A stretch of DNA of 64,000 bases from Bog-756 sp963841885 (GTDB lineage: Bacteria; Actinomycetota; Acidimicrobiia; Acidimicrobiales; RAAP-2). A program made the position numbers and the translations under genes. The stretch covers positions 1-64,000 of the forward strand of contig CAWJEK010000027.1 of the NCBI GenBank assembly GCA_963841885.1, in the 5' to 3' direction. The notes below the pieces were generated by a model. It ran no database searches, had not been told where the DNA came from, and saw nothing but the letters and a program-made list of their open reading frames with translations. Below are positions 1-8,969 of this stretch, piece by piece (the stretch's first letter is position 1; each line of letters begins with the position of its first letter).

Positions 1-119
1 CGGTCCGGAATGGCCTACGGTCGGGGTGTCCAACCTGGCGGGAGGGCGGACGCTCGACGATGCGGGCGCGACGCCCGTCCGGTACGTCCTTCCGCCCCTG
101 CACCGGAGATGTGAGTCGA

Positions 120-1679
120 ATGAAGGAATTCGTCTACCACCGTCTGCTACTGCCGTCCGTCGCCCGCAACGCCGACCGGCCCGTCGCCACGAACGCAGCC
201 ACCGGCGTTTCCACCACCTACGCGGAGCACCTCGACAGGGTCAGCCGCCTCATCGGTGGGATGCGGGCTCTCGGCCTCGAACGTTCCGACCGGTTCGCCG
301 TCCTGGCGCTCAATTCCCCCGAGTATCTCGAGCTCTACCACGCCGGTTTCCTCGGTGGTGGCGTGGTCAACCCGCTCAACCTCCGGTTCGCACCTCGCGA
401 ACTGATCCACGTGCTCCGCGACTCGGGGACGAGCACATGCTTCGTCGACGCGACGTTCGCTCCGGTCATCGACGCCATCCGCGAGCAGGCCGAGCTCGAA
501 CGCATCGTGCTCATCGGCGAGGCCGACGTCCCCCACACCACCACGTACGACGAGTTGTTGGCCACCGGCAGACCCGTGATTCCGGACGAGGGGGAGGAGT
601 CCGACCCCGCCGTCCTGATGTACACCGGCGGCACAACCGGGATGCCCAAGGGGGTCCTCCACGACCAGCGGGGTCAGATCATCAACGTGTACCACGTCAT
701 GATGAAGATCAATCGGGGCCGCGATTCCGTCAACCTGCTGCAGACGCCGATGTTCCACGCCGCCTCGATCGTCGCCGTGGTGGCCGGACCGGCAACCGGT
801 GGCCGCCTGGTGATCCTGCCGATGTTCGAGCCGGTGGCCGTCATGGACGCGCTCGAGACGTACCGCCCGACGACGACGACGATGGTCCCGACCATGATCG
901 GGCTGGTCATGGCCCACCCCGACTTCCGGCCGGAGTGCCTCTCGGGCCTCACCGACCTGGTCTACGGCGCCTCACCCATGCCCGAGCCGCTCCTCGAGAG
1001 GCTGCTCGCCGAGTATCCCCACGTCAACATCTGGCAGGGCTACGGAATGACGGAGGCGGGCTCGGTGGTGACGATGCTCGGTCCGGAGGAGCATCGGATG
1101 GGGGACACCTACCTGCGGTCGGCCGGCTCCCCCCTGTTCGGCGTCGAGCTCTCGATCCAGGACCCCCTCGGGCGGGAGCTGCCGCCGGAGGAGACGGGTG
1201 AGGTCTGTGCGCGGGGCGCCAACGTGATGGTCGGGTACTGGCGCCAGCCCGAGGCCACCGCCACCGCACTGCGCGACGGCTGGCTGCACACGGGGGACGC
1301 CGGCTACGTCGACAAGGACGGCTACCTCTTCCTGATGGACCGGGTGAAGGACATGATCGTGACCGGCGGGGAGAACGTCTACTCCAACGAGGTGGAGAAT
1401 GCGCTGGCCAGCCATCCGGCGGTCCAACAGGTGGCGGTCATCGGCATCCCCCATGAACAGTGGGGCGAAGCCGTGCACGCCGTCGTGGTGCTCCGCGACG
1501 GCTACCAGGTCACCGAGCCGGAACTGACAGCCCATGCCCGCGAGTGGATCGCCGGCTACAAAGTGCCGAAGAGCATCGAGTTCCGGGACGAGCCCCTGCC
1601 GCTGTCCGGAGCGATGAAGGTCCTCAAACGCGAACTTCGTGCGCCCTACTGGGAGGGTCGCGACCGGACCATCAACTGA
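120..1679 (+). CDS. AMP-dependent acyl-CoA synthetase (FadD-like)
   Basis: Probably activates a carboxylic acid to its CoA thioester with ATP (ANL superfamily); the acid is not identifiable. The 519-residue length is normal for the family. The phosphate-binding loop YTGGTTGMPKG lies near residue 168, GYGMTEAG near 307, the core GYWRQPEAT / DGWLHTGD / DRVKDMIVTGGENVYS block at about 380-425, and the C-terminal catalytic lysine region MKVLKRELR near 503. The ATG at 120 is preferred over the in-frame ATG at 60 because GGAGA (105-109) is well placed before it and the conserved sequence starts here. It converges with the GMC oxidoreductase, with 124 bases between the stops. Family assignment is firm, substrate unknown. 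Confidence 0.9.
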   Translation: MKEFVYHRLLLPSVARNADRPVATNAATGVSTTYAEHLDRVSRLIGGMRALGLERSDRFAVLALNSPEYLELYHAGFLGGGVVNPLNLRFAPRELIHVLRDSGTSTCFVDATFAPVIDAIREQAELERIVLIGEADVPHTTTYDELLATGRPVIPDEGEESDPAVLMYTGGTTGMPKGVLHDQRGQIINVYHVMMKINRGRDSVNLLQTPMFHAASIVAVVAGPATGGRLVILPMFEPVAVMDALETYRPTTTTMVPTMIGLVMAHPDFRPECLSGLTDLVYGASPMPEPLLERLLAEYPHVNIWQGYGMTEAGSVVTMLGPEEHRMGDTYLRSAGSPLFGVELSIQDPLGRELPPEETGEVCARGANVMVGYWRQPEATATALRDGWLHTGDAGYVDKDGYLFLMDRVKDMIVTGGENVYSNEVENALASHPAVQQVAVIGIPHEQWGEAVHAVVVLRDGYQVTEPELTAHAREWIAGYKVPKSIEFRDEPLPLSGAMKVLKRELRAPYWEGRDRTIN

Positions 1680-1803
1680 CGGCGCCCATCGGGTGGATCT
1701 CCCGGAATCCCGTTCGCCCACCTGTCGGCGGCCTGGCCGTGGTCGTCCGCTGGAGCCGGAGCGGGGCCGTCTCCCGGTCCTCGCTCGACGTCCGCCGCCG
1801 AGG

Positions 1804-3408
1804 TCAGTTGCCGGCCCGGGCCGAGTCCTCCATCGTCAGCGGTGAACGACCGCGCAGGATGTCGGCGGCCTTTTCGGCCACGGCGATCGTCGGGGCGTTG
1901 GTATTGCCCCGTGGGATCGTTGGCATGATCGAGGCGTCGACGACCCGCAGGCCCTCCACGCCGCGCACCCGCAACTCCGGATCGACCACCGCCAGGTCAT
2001 CGACACCCATCTTGCAGGTCCCCACCGGGTGGTAGGTGGTCTGGGCGTTGGCTCGCACGTACTCCGTGAGGTCGGCGTCGGAGTCCGACGCCGGCGCCAG
2101 GATCTGCTCGGTGGCCCACGAAGCCAGCGGCGCGGTGCGGGCGATCTCCATGCACATGCGCAGCCCCGCCACCTGGGAGCGCATGTCCTCGGGTTCCGAG
2201 TAGTAGTTGTGGACGATGTGAGGTTTGGCCGTCGGGTCGGGCGACACCACGGCGACGAAGCCGCGGCTGACCGCTTTGGTGACGTTGCCACCCATCGTGA
2301 AGCCGTGGCCGGTGCCCGGCACCAGGCCCTCCTCCTGGAATTGCGCCGGAATGAAGTGCACCTGGATGTCGGGCGCGTCCAGGTCGGTCCGGGTCCGGAG
2401 GAACCCCCCGGCCTCCACGCCGTTGGAGGTGAGCGGACCCTGGCCCTCGGTGACGAGGCGGGTGATGTTCTCCTCGGTCATCGCACCGAAGAGACTTCCC
2501 TCACGTTCCGACATATAGCTGACCCCGGCGATCGGATGGTCTTGGAGATTCAGCCCCACTCCGGGAACCTCGGCGACCGGGGTGATCTGGAGTGCCGCCA
2601 GCTCCGCCCCCCGGCCGATGCCCGACAGCATCAGCAGCTGGGGCGAGTTGTAGCTTCCGGCGCAGAGGAGCACTTCCCCGTCGGACCGGTACTCCACCAG
2701 CTCGCCGTCCCGCACCGCCTGGACGCCGACGGCCCGGATGCCGTCGAACAGCACCTTCAGGACCTGCGCATGGGTGGCGACCTCGAGGTTCGGCCGGTCC
2801 CCGGCCTCACGCAGGTAGGTAGCCGCCGTGCTCCCCCTGAGGCCGTCGCGTTGGGTGACCTGGTACCAGCCGACCCCGTCCTGGGACTCTCCGTTGAAGT
2901 CGTCGTTGACAGGCAGGCCCGTGGCCCGTCCGGCTTCGATGAAGGCGGCGGCCACCGGGTTCCGGGACCGCCCTTCGCTCACCCGGAGCGGGCCGCCGAC
3001 GCCGTGGAATTCGTCCGCCCCCCGCTCGTTGTCCTCCGATCGGACGAAGTACGGGAGCAGGTCGGACCAGCCCCAGCCCTCGCACCCGAGGTCACGCCAC
3101 TCGTCGTAATCGATCCGATTGCCCCTCATGTACACCATCATGTTGAGCGACGACGAACCTCCGAGCATGCGCCCCCTGGGGAGGTAGACACGGCGGTTGT
3201 TGCAGTTCGGCTCGAACCCGGTCATGTAGTCCCAGTCCTTGTCCGTCCGGAACAGCGCGCTGTAGCCGAGCGGCATGTGGATGAAGTCACTCGAGTCGGG
3301 TCCCCCGGCCTCGATGAGCAGGACCGATGTGTCCGGGTCCTCGCTCAGCCGGTCGGCCAGGACACATCCCGCCGAGCCGGCCCCCACGATGACATAGTCG
3401 TACGCCAT
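1804..3408 (-). CDS. GMC-family FAD oxidoreductase (choline dehydrogenase-like)
   Basis: Flavoprotein of the glucose-methanol-choline family that oxidises an alcohol; the substrate cannot be read from sequence. The 534 residues start with the dinucleotide fold VIVGAGSAGCVLADRL, carry the GMC signatures GGSSSLNMMVYMRG and GSYNSPQLLMLSGIG, and end with the catalytic-histidine region TYHPVGTCKMG and the FAD loop RGNTNAPTIAVAEKAA. The start at 3408 follows a strong GGGAGGA ribosome site; an upstream in-frame extension to 3567 lacks family similarity. There is no signal peptide, so it is probably cytoplasmic. The upstream 232 bases contain no other gene. Confidence 0.92.
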   Translation of the reverse strand: MAYDYVIVGAGSAGCVLADRLSEDPDTSVLLIEAGGPDSSDFIHMPLGYSALFRTDKDWDYMTGFEPNCNNRRVYLPRGRMLGGSSSLNMMVYMRGNRIDYDEWRDLGCEGWGWSDLLPYFVRSEDNERGADEFHGVGGPLRVSEGRSRNPVAAAFIEAGRATGLPVNDDFNGESQDGVGWYQVTQRDGLRGSTAATYLREAGDRPNLEVATHAQVLKVLFDGIRAVGVQAVRDGELVEYRSDGEVLLCAGSYNSPQLLMLSGIGRGAELAALQITPVAEVPGVGLNLQDHPIAGVSYMSEREGSLFGAMTEENITRLVTEGQGPLTSNGVEAGGFLRTRTDLDAPDIQVHFIPAQFQEEGLVPGTGHGFTMGGNVTKAVSRGFVAVVSPDPTAKPHIVHNYYSEPEDMRSQVAGLRMCMEIARTAPLASWATEQILAPASDSDADLTEYVRANAQTTYHPVGTCKMGVDDLAVVDPELRVRGVEGLRVVDASIMPTIPRGNTNAPTIAVAEKAADILRGRSPLTMEDSARAGN

Positions 3409-3640
3409 TGCATTCCTCCCGCCGTCCGCCGACTCCCGCCTGGAACCGAACGATGATGTCCGGCGATGGTACTCCCCACACGTTCCGATTGTCCGGAGCA
3501 CCCGACAGGGATCGACCCGCCGGGCCTGCACCCACACTGGGGCGAGAATCGTTCCGGAGCGGAGCACGATGATGGGGACGTTCTGTCCATCGCCCGACTA
3601 GGACTCGAGCGGCGATGTGGAGTGCTTCGCAGGGTGGAGA

Positions 3641-4429
3641 TCACCGCAGCGGGGTCGTGGAGCGGAGAGTGATCGCCAGCGTCTCGCCGTAGTGAACCGA
3701 ACCCAACGGACCAGCCTGTTGAGCGATGGAAGCGGTCTCGACCTGCCGGAGGATCAAGCCGTTCTTGGGGTCGAGCCAGAAGTCGTTGGGATTCGAGCCC
3801 CGCTCCGGACCCACGAACGTGAACACCAGGTTGGTATGGAGAGCCGGGATCCGCTGTCCGGCCACATCGATCGTCGCCGGACCGACGACCTCCCCTCTGA
3901 GCCTGACGGGATGACCGCCCGATCGACACGTCGCGCTCCACCGTTTTCCGCTGACCGGGTCCGGGGGGATCAGGTAGGCGGTCCGCGGACACGTGATCGG
4001 CGTGTTGGTGGTGATTCCCGCGACGACCTCGGTGGACGACGATGAGGTGACGCTGAGTCCTCCGCCCGGATCAGGACATGCGACGAGTCCTTCCTCATGC
4101 TGGGTGAGAGGTATCCAGTCCATGTGCGTGCAGGCTCCGTCCGTCACCACCATGGAGGTGACGGACGGGTACGTGCGACTGATCCCGATGCTGAGGTGTT
4201 CACTGCCTACGGTGCTGTACCGATAGACGCCGGAGGCGGGCAACATTCCCCGGCCTCCAGTTCGTGCCGACACTTCGCTCTTGCGGTAGATCTGGAGTGC
4301 CTGGCTCTGGTCGAGCGGGCTTCGCGCGCTCCTCATGACGAAGAACCAGAAACCCGCGATCGCCACCATCAACACGATGGTCAGACCGAAGCCCATGGCG
4401 ATCAGGCGATGCGGGGTAGCCCAGATCAC
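3641..4429 (-). CDS. Membrane-anchored hypothetical protein
   Basis: I do not recognise a family. The 262-residue product has one N-terminal hydrophobic segment (about residues 12-33, GFGLTIVLMVAIAGFWFFVM) followed by a soluble region with several cysteines (THMDWIPL, VACPDPG, CPRTAY, CRSGGH), suggesting a bitopic protein whose bulk lies outside the cytoplasm. Start is GTG at 4429, chosen because GAGGAGC lies just upstream. The C-terminal part (VFTFVGPERGSNPNDFWLDPKNGLILRQ) reads like a beta-rich domain. It lies upstream of the GMC gene on the same strand but 232 bases away, so a shared operon is uncertain. Confidence 0.7.
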   Translation of the reverse strand: MIWATPHRLIAMGFGLTIVLMVAIAGFWFFVMRSARSPLDQSQALQIYRKSEVSARTGGRGMLPASGVYRYSTVGSEHLSIGISRTYPSVTSMVVTDGACTHMDWIPLTQHEEGLVACPDPGGGLSVTSSSSTEVVAGITTNTPITCPRTAYLIPPDPVSGKRWSATCRSGGHPVRLRGEVVGPATIDVAGQRIPALHTNLVFTFVGPERGSNPNDFWLDPKNGLILRQVETASIAQQAGPLGSVHYGETLAITLRSTTPLR

Positions 4430-4610
4430 GATCGCTCCTCAGTCATTCTGTCTCCACGAGATCGATTCCCGACAGGATCCGCGGGTCCGTCAATTCAGCC
4501 GAAACCGGAGTGCTTCTCGCGCAACCTTAGGCAGATACCGCAAGCGGTGTCCCGCGCTGCGACCCGTCGTTCGTTCTCCGACTGCAGCTGAGTTCGGTTG
4601 GTTGGTTGGC

Positions 4611-4697
<87 letters not shown>

Positions 4698-4854
4698 GAG
4701 CGACCGGTAGAGGCTACCCGAAGATCCGGCCCCCGGAATTCGCGCCAGGGGTGGCCCCGGCTGACTGCGGAACCCGGGGAGACGGTCCCGGCCAGGCCCC
4801 TCCGGCCATGTCCCGACGGGGCCCGGCGTCCATGCGGGTGGTATCCCCGCCCTG

Positions 4855-4873
4855 TACCCCCTACCAGGGGGTA
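4855..4873 (+). promoter_or_regulatory. Perfect inverted repeat upstream of fhaA
   Basis: TACCCCCT (4855-4862) and AGGGGGTA (4866-4873) form an 8-bp perfect stem with a 3-base ACC loop, ending 8 bases before the presumed -10 box of fhaA. The position (about -32 to -14 relative to that box) suits an operator, although a hairpin in the DNA or an antiterminated tRNA transcript end are alternatives. Confidence 0.45.
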
Positions 4874-4881
4874 GACACCGG

Positions 4882-4887
4882 TAGGCT
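4882..4887 (+). promoter_or_regulatory. Putative -10 box (TAGGCT) for leaderless fhaA transcript
   Basis: TAGGCT lies nine bases before the fhaA ATG, and there is no Shine-Dalgarno sequence in the gap. A TANNNT element at this distance is the usual signature of leaderless transcription in actinobacteria. The identical hexamer at the identical spacing precedes pknB (8955). Confidence 0.45.
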
Positions 4888-4896
4888 GACGCCACC

Positions 4897-5553
4897 ATGG
4901 GACTGCAGAAGTTCGAAGGGCGCCTCGAGCGCATGGTCGACGGCACGCTCTCCAAGGCCTTCCGGGGCGAACTCCATCCTGTGGAGATCGGGCGCCGGGT
5001 GACCCGGGAGATGGACCTGAAGCGGCGCCTGGGCGTCCACGGGCTGATCGCGCCCAATTCCTTCGTCGTCTACCTCTCCCCGACCGATTTCGACCGGTTC
5101 GAAAGCTTCCTCGACGCCCTGGTGCGTGAACTCGAGGAGGCGGCCCGCGAGCATGCCCGCACCGAGGAGTACACCTTCGTCGGCCCGGTGACGGTGTCCG
5201 TGGTGGAGGACCCCCGCCAACGACGGGGCCGCTTCACCGTCGTATCCGACGTGCACGAGGGCCCGGCGGGCCTGACCGCCGCCTCCGTCGTCCTGGCCGA
5301 CGGCATGCGGGTGGTGCTCGGGCCCGAAGCGATCACCATCGGCCGGCTACCCGAGAGCACCATCGTCGTGAACGACCCGAACGTCAGCCGTCGCCACGCC
5401 GAGATCCGGCGCTCCGGCAACGACGTGGTCGTCGTCGACCTCGACTCGACCAACGGGACCCGGGTCAACGGGGCCACCATCCGCGAGCGGGTCCTGAACG
5501 ATGGCGACCAGATCGTCATCGGCACCTCCGTGCTCCGCTTCGAGACCTCGTGA
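4897..5553 (+). CDS. fhaA: FHA-domain protein FhaA (DUF3662 + FHA)
   Basis: Phosphothreonine-binding adaptor of the cell-envelope kinase locus. Residues about 1-110 match the DUF3662 domain (begins MGLQKFEGRLERMVDG, contains GELHPVEIGRRVTREMD and NSFVVYLSP); residues about 130-218 are an FHA domain with ITIGRLPESTIVVND, NVSRRHAEI and DSTNGTRVNG. At 218 residues it lacks the long disordered linker seen in mycobacterial FhaA. It is the first gene of fhaA-fhaB-PP2C-pbpA-pknB. In mycobacteria FhaA binds the phosphorylated pseudokinase MviN/MurJ; that role is inferred here. No ribosome site is visible, consistent with leaderless initiation. Confidence 0.93.
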   Translation: MGLQKFEGRLERMVDGTLSKAFRGELHPVEIGRRVTREMDLKRRLGVHGLIAPNSFVVYLSPTDFDRFESFLDALVRELEEAAREHARTEEYTFVGPVTVSVVEDPRQRRGRFTVVSDVHEGPAGLTAASVVLADGMRVVLGPEAITIGRLPESTIVVNDPNVSRRHAEIRRSGNDVVVVDLDSTNGTRVNGATIRERVLNDGDQIVIGTSVLRFETS

Positions 5554-5584
5554 GCCCCGGCACCCGACCTTGATCCCGCACTTC

Positions 5585-6070
5585 ATGGCAGCCGCCACGG
5601 CCCCTGCTCCCGTCAACAACACACCGGTGCTCCGGGCGCTCGAGTTCGGGATCATCCTCCTGCTCTGGCTCTTCTTCATGTGGGTGGTCCGCGCCGTGTG
5701 GGTGGAGGTCCGCCCCCTCAAGCGCAAGCGCCGCCGGGGTCGCGACGTCGATCCGGTGGTGGACGGGAAGCGGCGCCGACAGCTGCGACTCCACGTCATC
5801 CGGCCGGACGACCAGTCCGGACGGGTCTACGACGTCGGCGAGGAGGTCACCGTGGGTCGGGCCCCCGGCTGTGGCGTCCCCATCGACTACGACTCCTACG
5901 CCTCGAACCTCCACGCCCGGCTCTTCCGGCTCGACGGCGACCTGTGGGTGGAGGACCTGGGCTCGACCAACGGCTCGTGGGTCAACGCCGTCCGGATCGA
6001 GGAGCGGACGAAGCTGCAGAAGGGGGATCTCCTCCAGATCGGTGGCACCGTCTTCGAGGTGGGGCGCTGA
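5585..6070 (+). CDS. fhaB: FHA-domain protein FhaB (FipA-like)
   Basis: A 161-residue membrane-anchored FHA protein. Residues about 17-40 form one transmembrane segment (LEFGIILLLWLFFMWVV) followed by a strongly basic juxtamembrane stretch (PLKRKRRRGRDV). The FHA domain occupies about residues 75-160 with VTVGRAPGCGVPIDY, SNLHARLF and GSTNGSWVNAVRI. The ATG at 5585 is chosen because the TM segment follows directly; an in-frame TTG at 5570 is possible and neither has a good ribosome site. It lies 31 bases after fhaA and one base before the phosphatase, so it is very likely cotranscribed. In mycobacteria the homologue binds phosphorylated division proteins; that is inference here. Confidence 0.9.
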   Translation: MAAATAPAPVNNTPVLRALEFGIILLLWLFFMWVVRAVWVEVRPLKRKRRRGRDVDPVVDGKRRRQLRLHVIRPDDQSGRVYDVGEEVTVGRAPGCGVPIDYDSYASNLHARLFRLDGDLWVEDLGSTNGSWVNAVRIEERTKLQKGDLLQIGGTVFEVGR

Positions 6071-6071
6071 G

Positions 6072-7385
6072 ATGACCCTCCTCCGCTCCGGGTCGGCGAC
6101 CGACACCGGTCTGGTCCGGTCCATCAACCAGGACCTGGCGGTGGAGACGGGCACGCTGTTCGCGGTGGCCGACGGCATGGGTGGCCACGCCGGCGGCGAG
6201 GTGGCGGCCCGTCTGGCCGTGGACACGCTCACCGTGGCCTTCGGCGCCAAGCCCAGCGGCGCCGGACTGTCCGAGGCCGTCACCGAGGCGAACCGGGTGA
6301 TCTTCGAGCACAGCCTCGACAACCCGGAGCTGCGGGGGATGGGCACGACCCTGACGGCCGCCGCCCTGGTGAACGAGGACGACCGGGACGTCATCGCCCT
6401 GGTCAACGTGGGCGACTCCCGGTCCTACCGATACCACGAGGGCGGCCTCAGCCAGATCACCGTCGACCACAGCCTGGCCGAGGAGATGGTCCGCAGCGGC
6501 GAGCTCAGCGACTCCGAGGCGGCCGTCCACCCCCATCGGCACATCCTGACCCGCGCCCTCGGGGTCGCCGACGAGGTGGCCGTCGACCTGTGGCGCATCC
6601 AGCCGTCGCGGGGGGACCGGTTCCTCCTCTGCAGCGACGGGCTGACCAACGAACTCGACGATCCCCAGATCTCCGAGGTCCTGGCGACCGTGCCCGATCC
6701 CCAGGTCGCCGCCGACCTGCTGGTGCGGGCGGCCCGGACCCACGGAGGGAGCGACAACATCACGGTCGTCGTCGTCGACGTCGTGGTCGGCGAGGACGAC
6801 GAGCAGGACGTGCCCGCCGTGGCCGCCGTGGCCCCGGACTTCCAGAGCGCCCGGCCCGGGGACGCCGCCGAGGCGCCGGTCGAGGAGCAGGAGGCACCCG
6901 CCGATGCCGGCGTCGAGGTGCTGCCCGGACCCGAGCCGCTCAAACCCAAGTTGCGGGACCGCTGGCGGGCCCGGCGCAAGGCCCGGCGCGCGGCGCGGGG
7001 CCGACGCCTCATCACCTTCCGGACCCTGATCTTCGTGGTGATCCTGGGGGCCATCCTCTATGCCGCATACTTTGCCGTGCACTGGTACGACACGAACGCC
7101 TACTACATCCAGATCAACAACAACGAGCTGATGATCTACCACGGCCGGATCGGCGGCGGCGTGCTGTACAAGCCGGTGCTGGTGGAGCGGACGGGTGACA
7201 CCACGGCGGACATCCCGCAGTACGCGGTGCCCCAGCTCCAGGCCGGGGTCCAGGAGGACTCCCTCCAGGCGGCCCGGGCCTACGTGGCCAACCTGGTGGC
7301 GGCCCAACAGACGGCGACCTGCAGCCAGAACCCGGCCGCACCGGGATGCGCGCCGACAACGACCACGACCACGGTGGCGCCCTGA
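6072..7385 (+). CDS. pstP: PP2C-family Ser/Thr protein phosphatase (PstP-like)
   Basis: Metal-dependent phosphatase expected to reverse PknB phosphorylation. The catalytic domain (about residues 1-240) shows RSINQDL, the metal-site motif FAVADGMGGHAGGEVA, GMGTTLTAA, LVNVGDSRSYRY, LLCSDGLTN and GGSDNITVVVVD. A charged linker leads to one TM helix (about 316-337, LIFVVILGAILYAAYFAVHW), then an extracytoplasmic tail of about 100 residues ending in a run of threonines, a layout typical of actinobacterial PstP. It starts one base after fhaB and its stop overlaps the pbpA start (TGATG). In mycobacteria rodA sits between this gene and pbpA; here there is no room for it. Confidence 0.93.
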   Translation: MTLLRSGSATDTGLVRSINQDLAVETGTLFAVADGMGGHAGGEVAARLAVDTLTVAFGAKPSGAGLSEAVTEANRVIFEHSLDNPELRGMGTTLTAAALVNEDDRDVIALVNVGDSRSYRYHEGGLSQITVDHSLAEEMVRSGELSDSEAAVHPHRHILTRALGVADEVAVDLWRIQPSRGDRFLLCSDGLTNELDDPQISEVLATVPDPQVAADLLVRAARTHGGSDNITVVVVDVVVGEDDEQDVPAVAAVAPDFQSARPGDAAEAPVEEQEAPADAGVEVLPGPEPLKPKLRDRWRARRKARRAARGRRLITFRTLIFVVILGAILYAAYFAVHWYDTNAYYIQINNNELMIYHGRIGGGVLYKPVLVERTGDTTADIPQYAVPQLQAGVQEDSLQAARAYVANLVAAQQTATCSQNPAAPGCAPTTTTTTVAP

Positions 7386-8881
7386 TGGAACGGCGCATCC
7401 GTTGGCTCGGCGTCTTCCTGGTGCTCTGCTTCATCGCCCTGTTCCTGCAGCTCAACAACATCCAGATCCTGAAGGCGCACGCCCTGTCCACCGCGTCGAA
7501 CAACCCCCGGAACCTCGAGCTGGAGCGCAACGATCCCCGGGGCGACATCCTCTCGGCCGACGGTGTCGTGCTGGCCAGCTCGATCCCCTCGAGCGGCTAC
7601 TACCGCTACCAGCGGACCTACAACCCCTTCACCGCCGTGCTCTTCTCGCAGATCGTCGGGCTACGACTCGATCATCTACGGCAAGACGGGCATCGAGGCC
7701 GAGTACGACAGCTACCTGCAGTCCCACACCCGACCGGCCAAGACGCTCGGTGACCTCCTGACCAACCGGACGACCACGGGCAACGTGACCCTGACCATCG
7801 GCACCAAGCTCCAGAGCCAGGTGGCCCAGGCGGTCCTCGCCACCGGCGCCCCGGAGGCGGCCGCCATCGTGATCGACCCCAAGACCGGGGCGATCGAGGC
7901 CATGTACGGCACGCCGACCTTCGACCCGAACCCTCTCGTGCAGCCCGACACCACCAAGGAGAAGCAGGCCTGGCAGGCCCTCACACCGGACAGCGGCCTC
8001 AGTCCCCTCGTCTCGCGGGTGTTCCAGCGGGGTTGGGCCCCCGGCTCGACGTTCAAGACCGTCACCTCGGCCGCCGTCTACGACCACCAACCGGCCCTGG
8101 CCAAGGTGGACTATCCGGTGGTCGGCTGCATCTCATTGAAGCCCCAGTCGGACAAGCCGCTCTGCAACTACGGGAACGGAGCCGAGCAGTGCGGTGGCGT
8201 GCTTGACGGAGACCCTTCCGGCGTCGTGTGACACCGCTTTCGGCCAGCTCGGGCATGTCCCTCGGCGGGGCCACGCTCACCCAGGAGGCCGAGGCCTTCG
8301 GATTCAACCAGGTCCCACCCATCGACCTGCCCGGCGCCAATCCCTCGTCCTTCCCGTCGGGCCCGGTATTCAACTCCGAAGCGAGCAAGCCGTTCCAGGC
8401 CTACTCGGCGTTCGGTCAGGAGGACGTCATCGGCACCGTCCTGCAGATGGGTCTGGTGGCCGCCGGGTTCGCCGAACAAGGGCGTGATCATGACGCCGCA
8501 CGTCATGCAGGACATCCACGACACGTCGGGAACCCTCCTGGCGACGTACCAGCCCAAACCGTGGCTGACGGCCACCAACCCCTTGACGGCCGCCGCCGTC
8601 ACCTCGCTGATGCAGGCGGTGGTCACCAACCCGATCGGCACCGCGTACCACGTCGGGTTCCCGGCGGCGTGGGACGTTGCGGCCAAGACGGGCACCGCCC
8701 AGACCGGCCCGAACAACGCCCTCACCAACGACTGGATGATCGCCTTCGCCCCGGCCAGCGACCCGAAGGTGGCCGTGGCCGTGGCGGTGCCGTACCAGCG
8801 GATACAGCGCAGACCGGCGCCTCGGTGTCGGGGCCTCCGATGAAGACCATCCTCGGCGACGCCCTGGCGGAGACGCCATGA
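7385..8881 (+). CDS. pbpA: Penicillin-binding protein 2 / PbpA-like transpeptidase, frameshifted as assembled
   Basis: Class B penicillin-binding protein that would cross-link peptidoglycan. After a short cytoplasmic start and one TM helix (RWLGVFLVLCFIALFLQ), the N-terminal PBP dimerisation region includes NPRNLELERNDPRGDI. The transpeptidase motifs are all present: active-site GSTFKT, SCDTAFGQLG (SxN-type box) and AKTGTAQTG. The reading frame changes five times, at about 7661 (+C), 8203 (+T), 8254 (+C), 8474 (+G) and 8798 (one base missing). Conserved sequence continues across each break. Because every catalytic box survives, errors in the sequence are more likely than decay, but five events in 1.5 kb is a local excess. 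Confidence 0.85.
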
Positions 8882-8954
8882 GCCGGTCGACGGCCGCGGC
8901 CGATCATTCGCAGCAACCACCTTCCGGAACCCCGGAACCGAGCGACAGCAGGCA

Positions 8955-8960
8955 TAGGCT
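8955..8960 (+). promoter_or_regulatory. Putative -10 box (TAGGCT) before pknB
   Basis: TAGGCT ends nine bases before the pknB ATG at 8970, exactly as at fhaA, and no Shine-Dalgarno sequence intervenes. It suggests an internal leaderless promoter in the 88-base gap between pbpA and pknB, so the kinase could be expressed separately from the rest of the operon. Confidence 0.4.
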
Positions 8961-8969
8961 TTGACGCAC

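Noticed and set aside
5982..7307. Long minus-strand open frame opposite the phosphatase gene
   Set aside because: Same GC artefact; it overlaps a phosphatase with all catalytic motifs, and its translation is His/Val/Gly-rich with no family similarity.
7655..8480. Programmed frameshifting in pbpA
   Set aside because: No slippery heptamer with a downstream structure is visible, five shifts in both directions would be needed, and similar indels occur in unrelated genes; error is the simpler account.
8878..8964. 28-codon frame between pbpA and pknB as a remnant of pknA
   Set aside because: No kinase motif, no ribosome site, and only an ATGA overlap that is expected by chance at this GC content.
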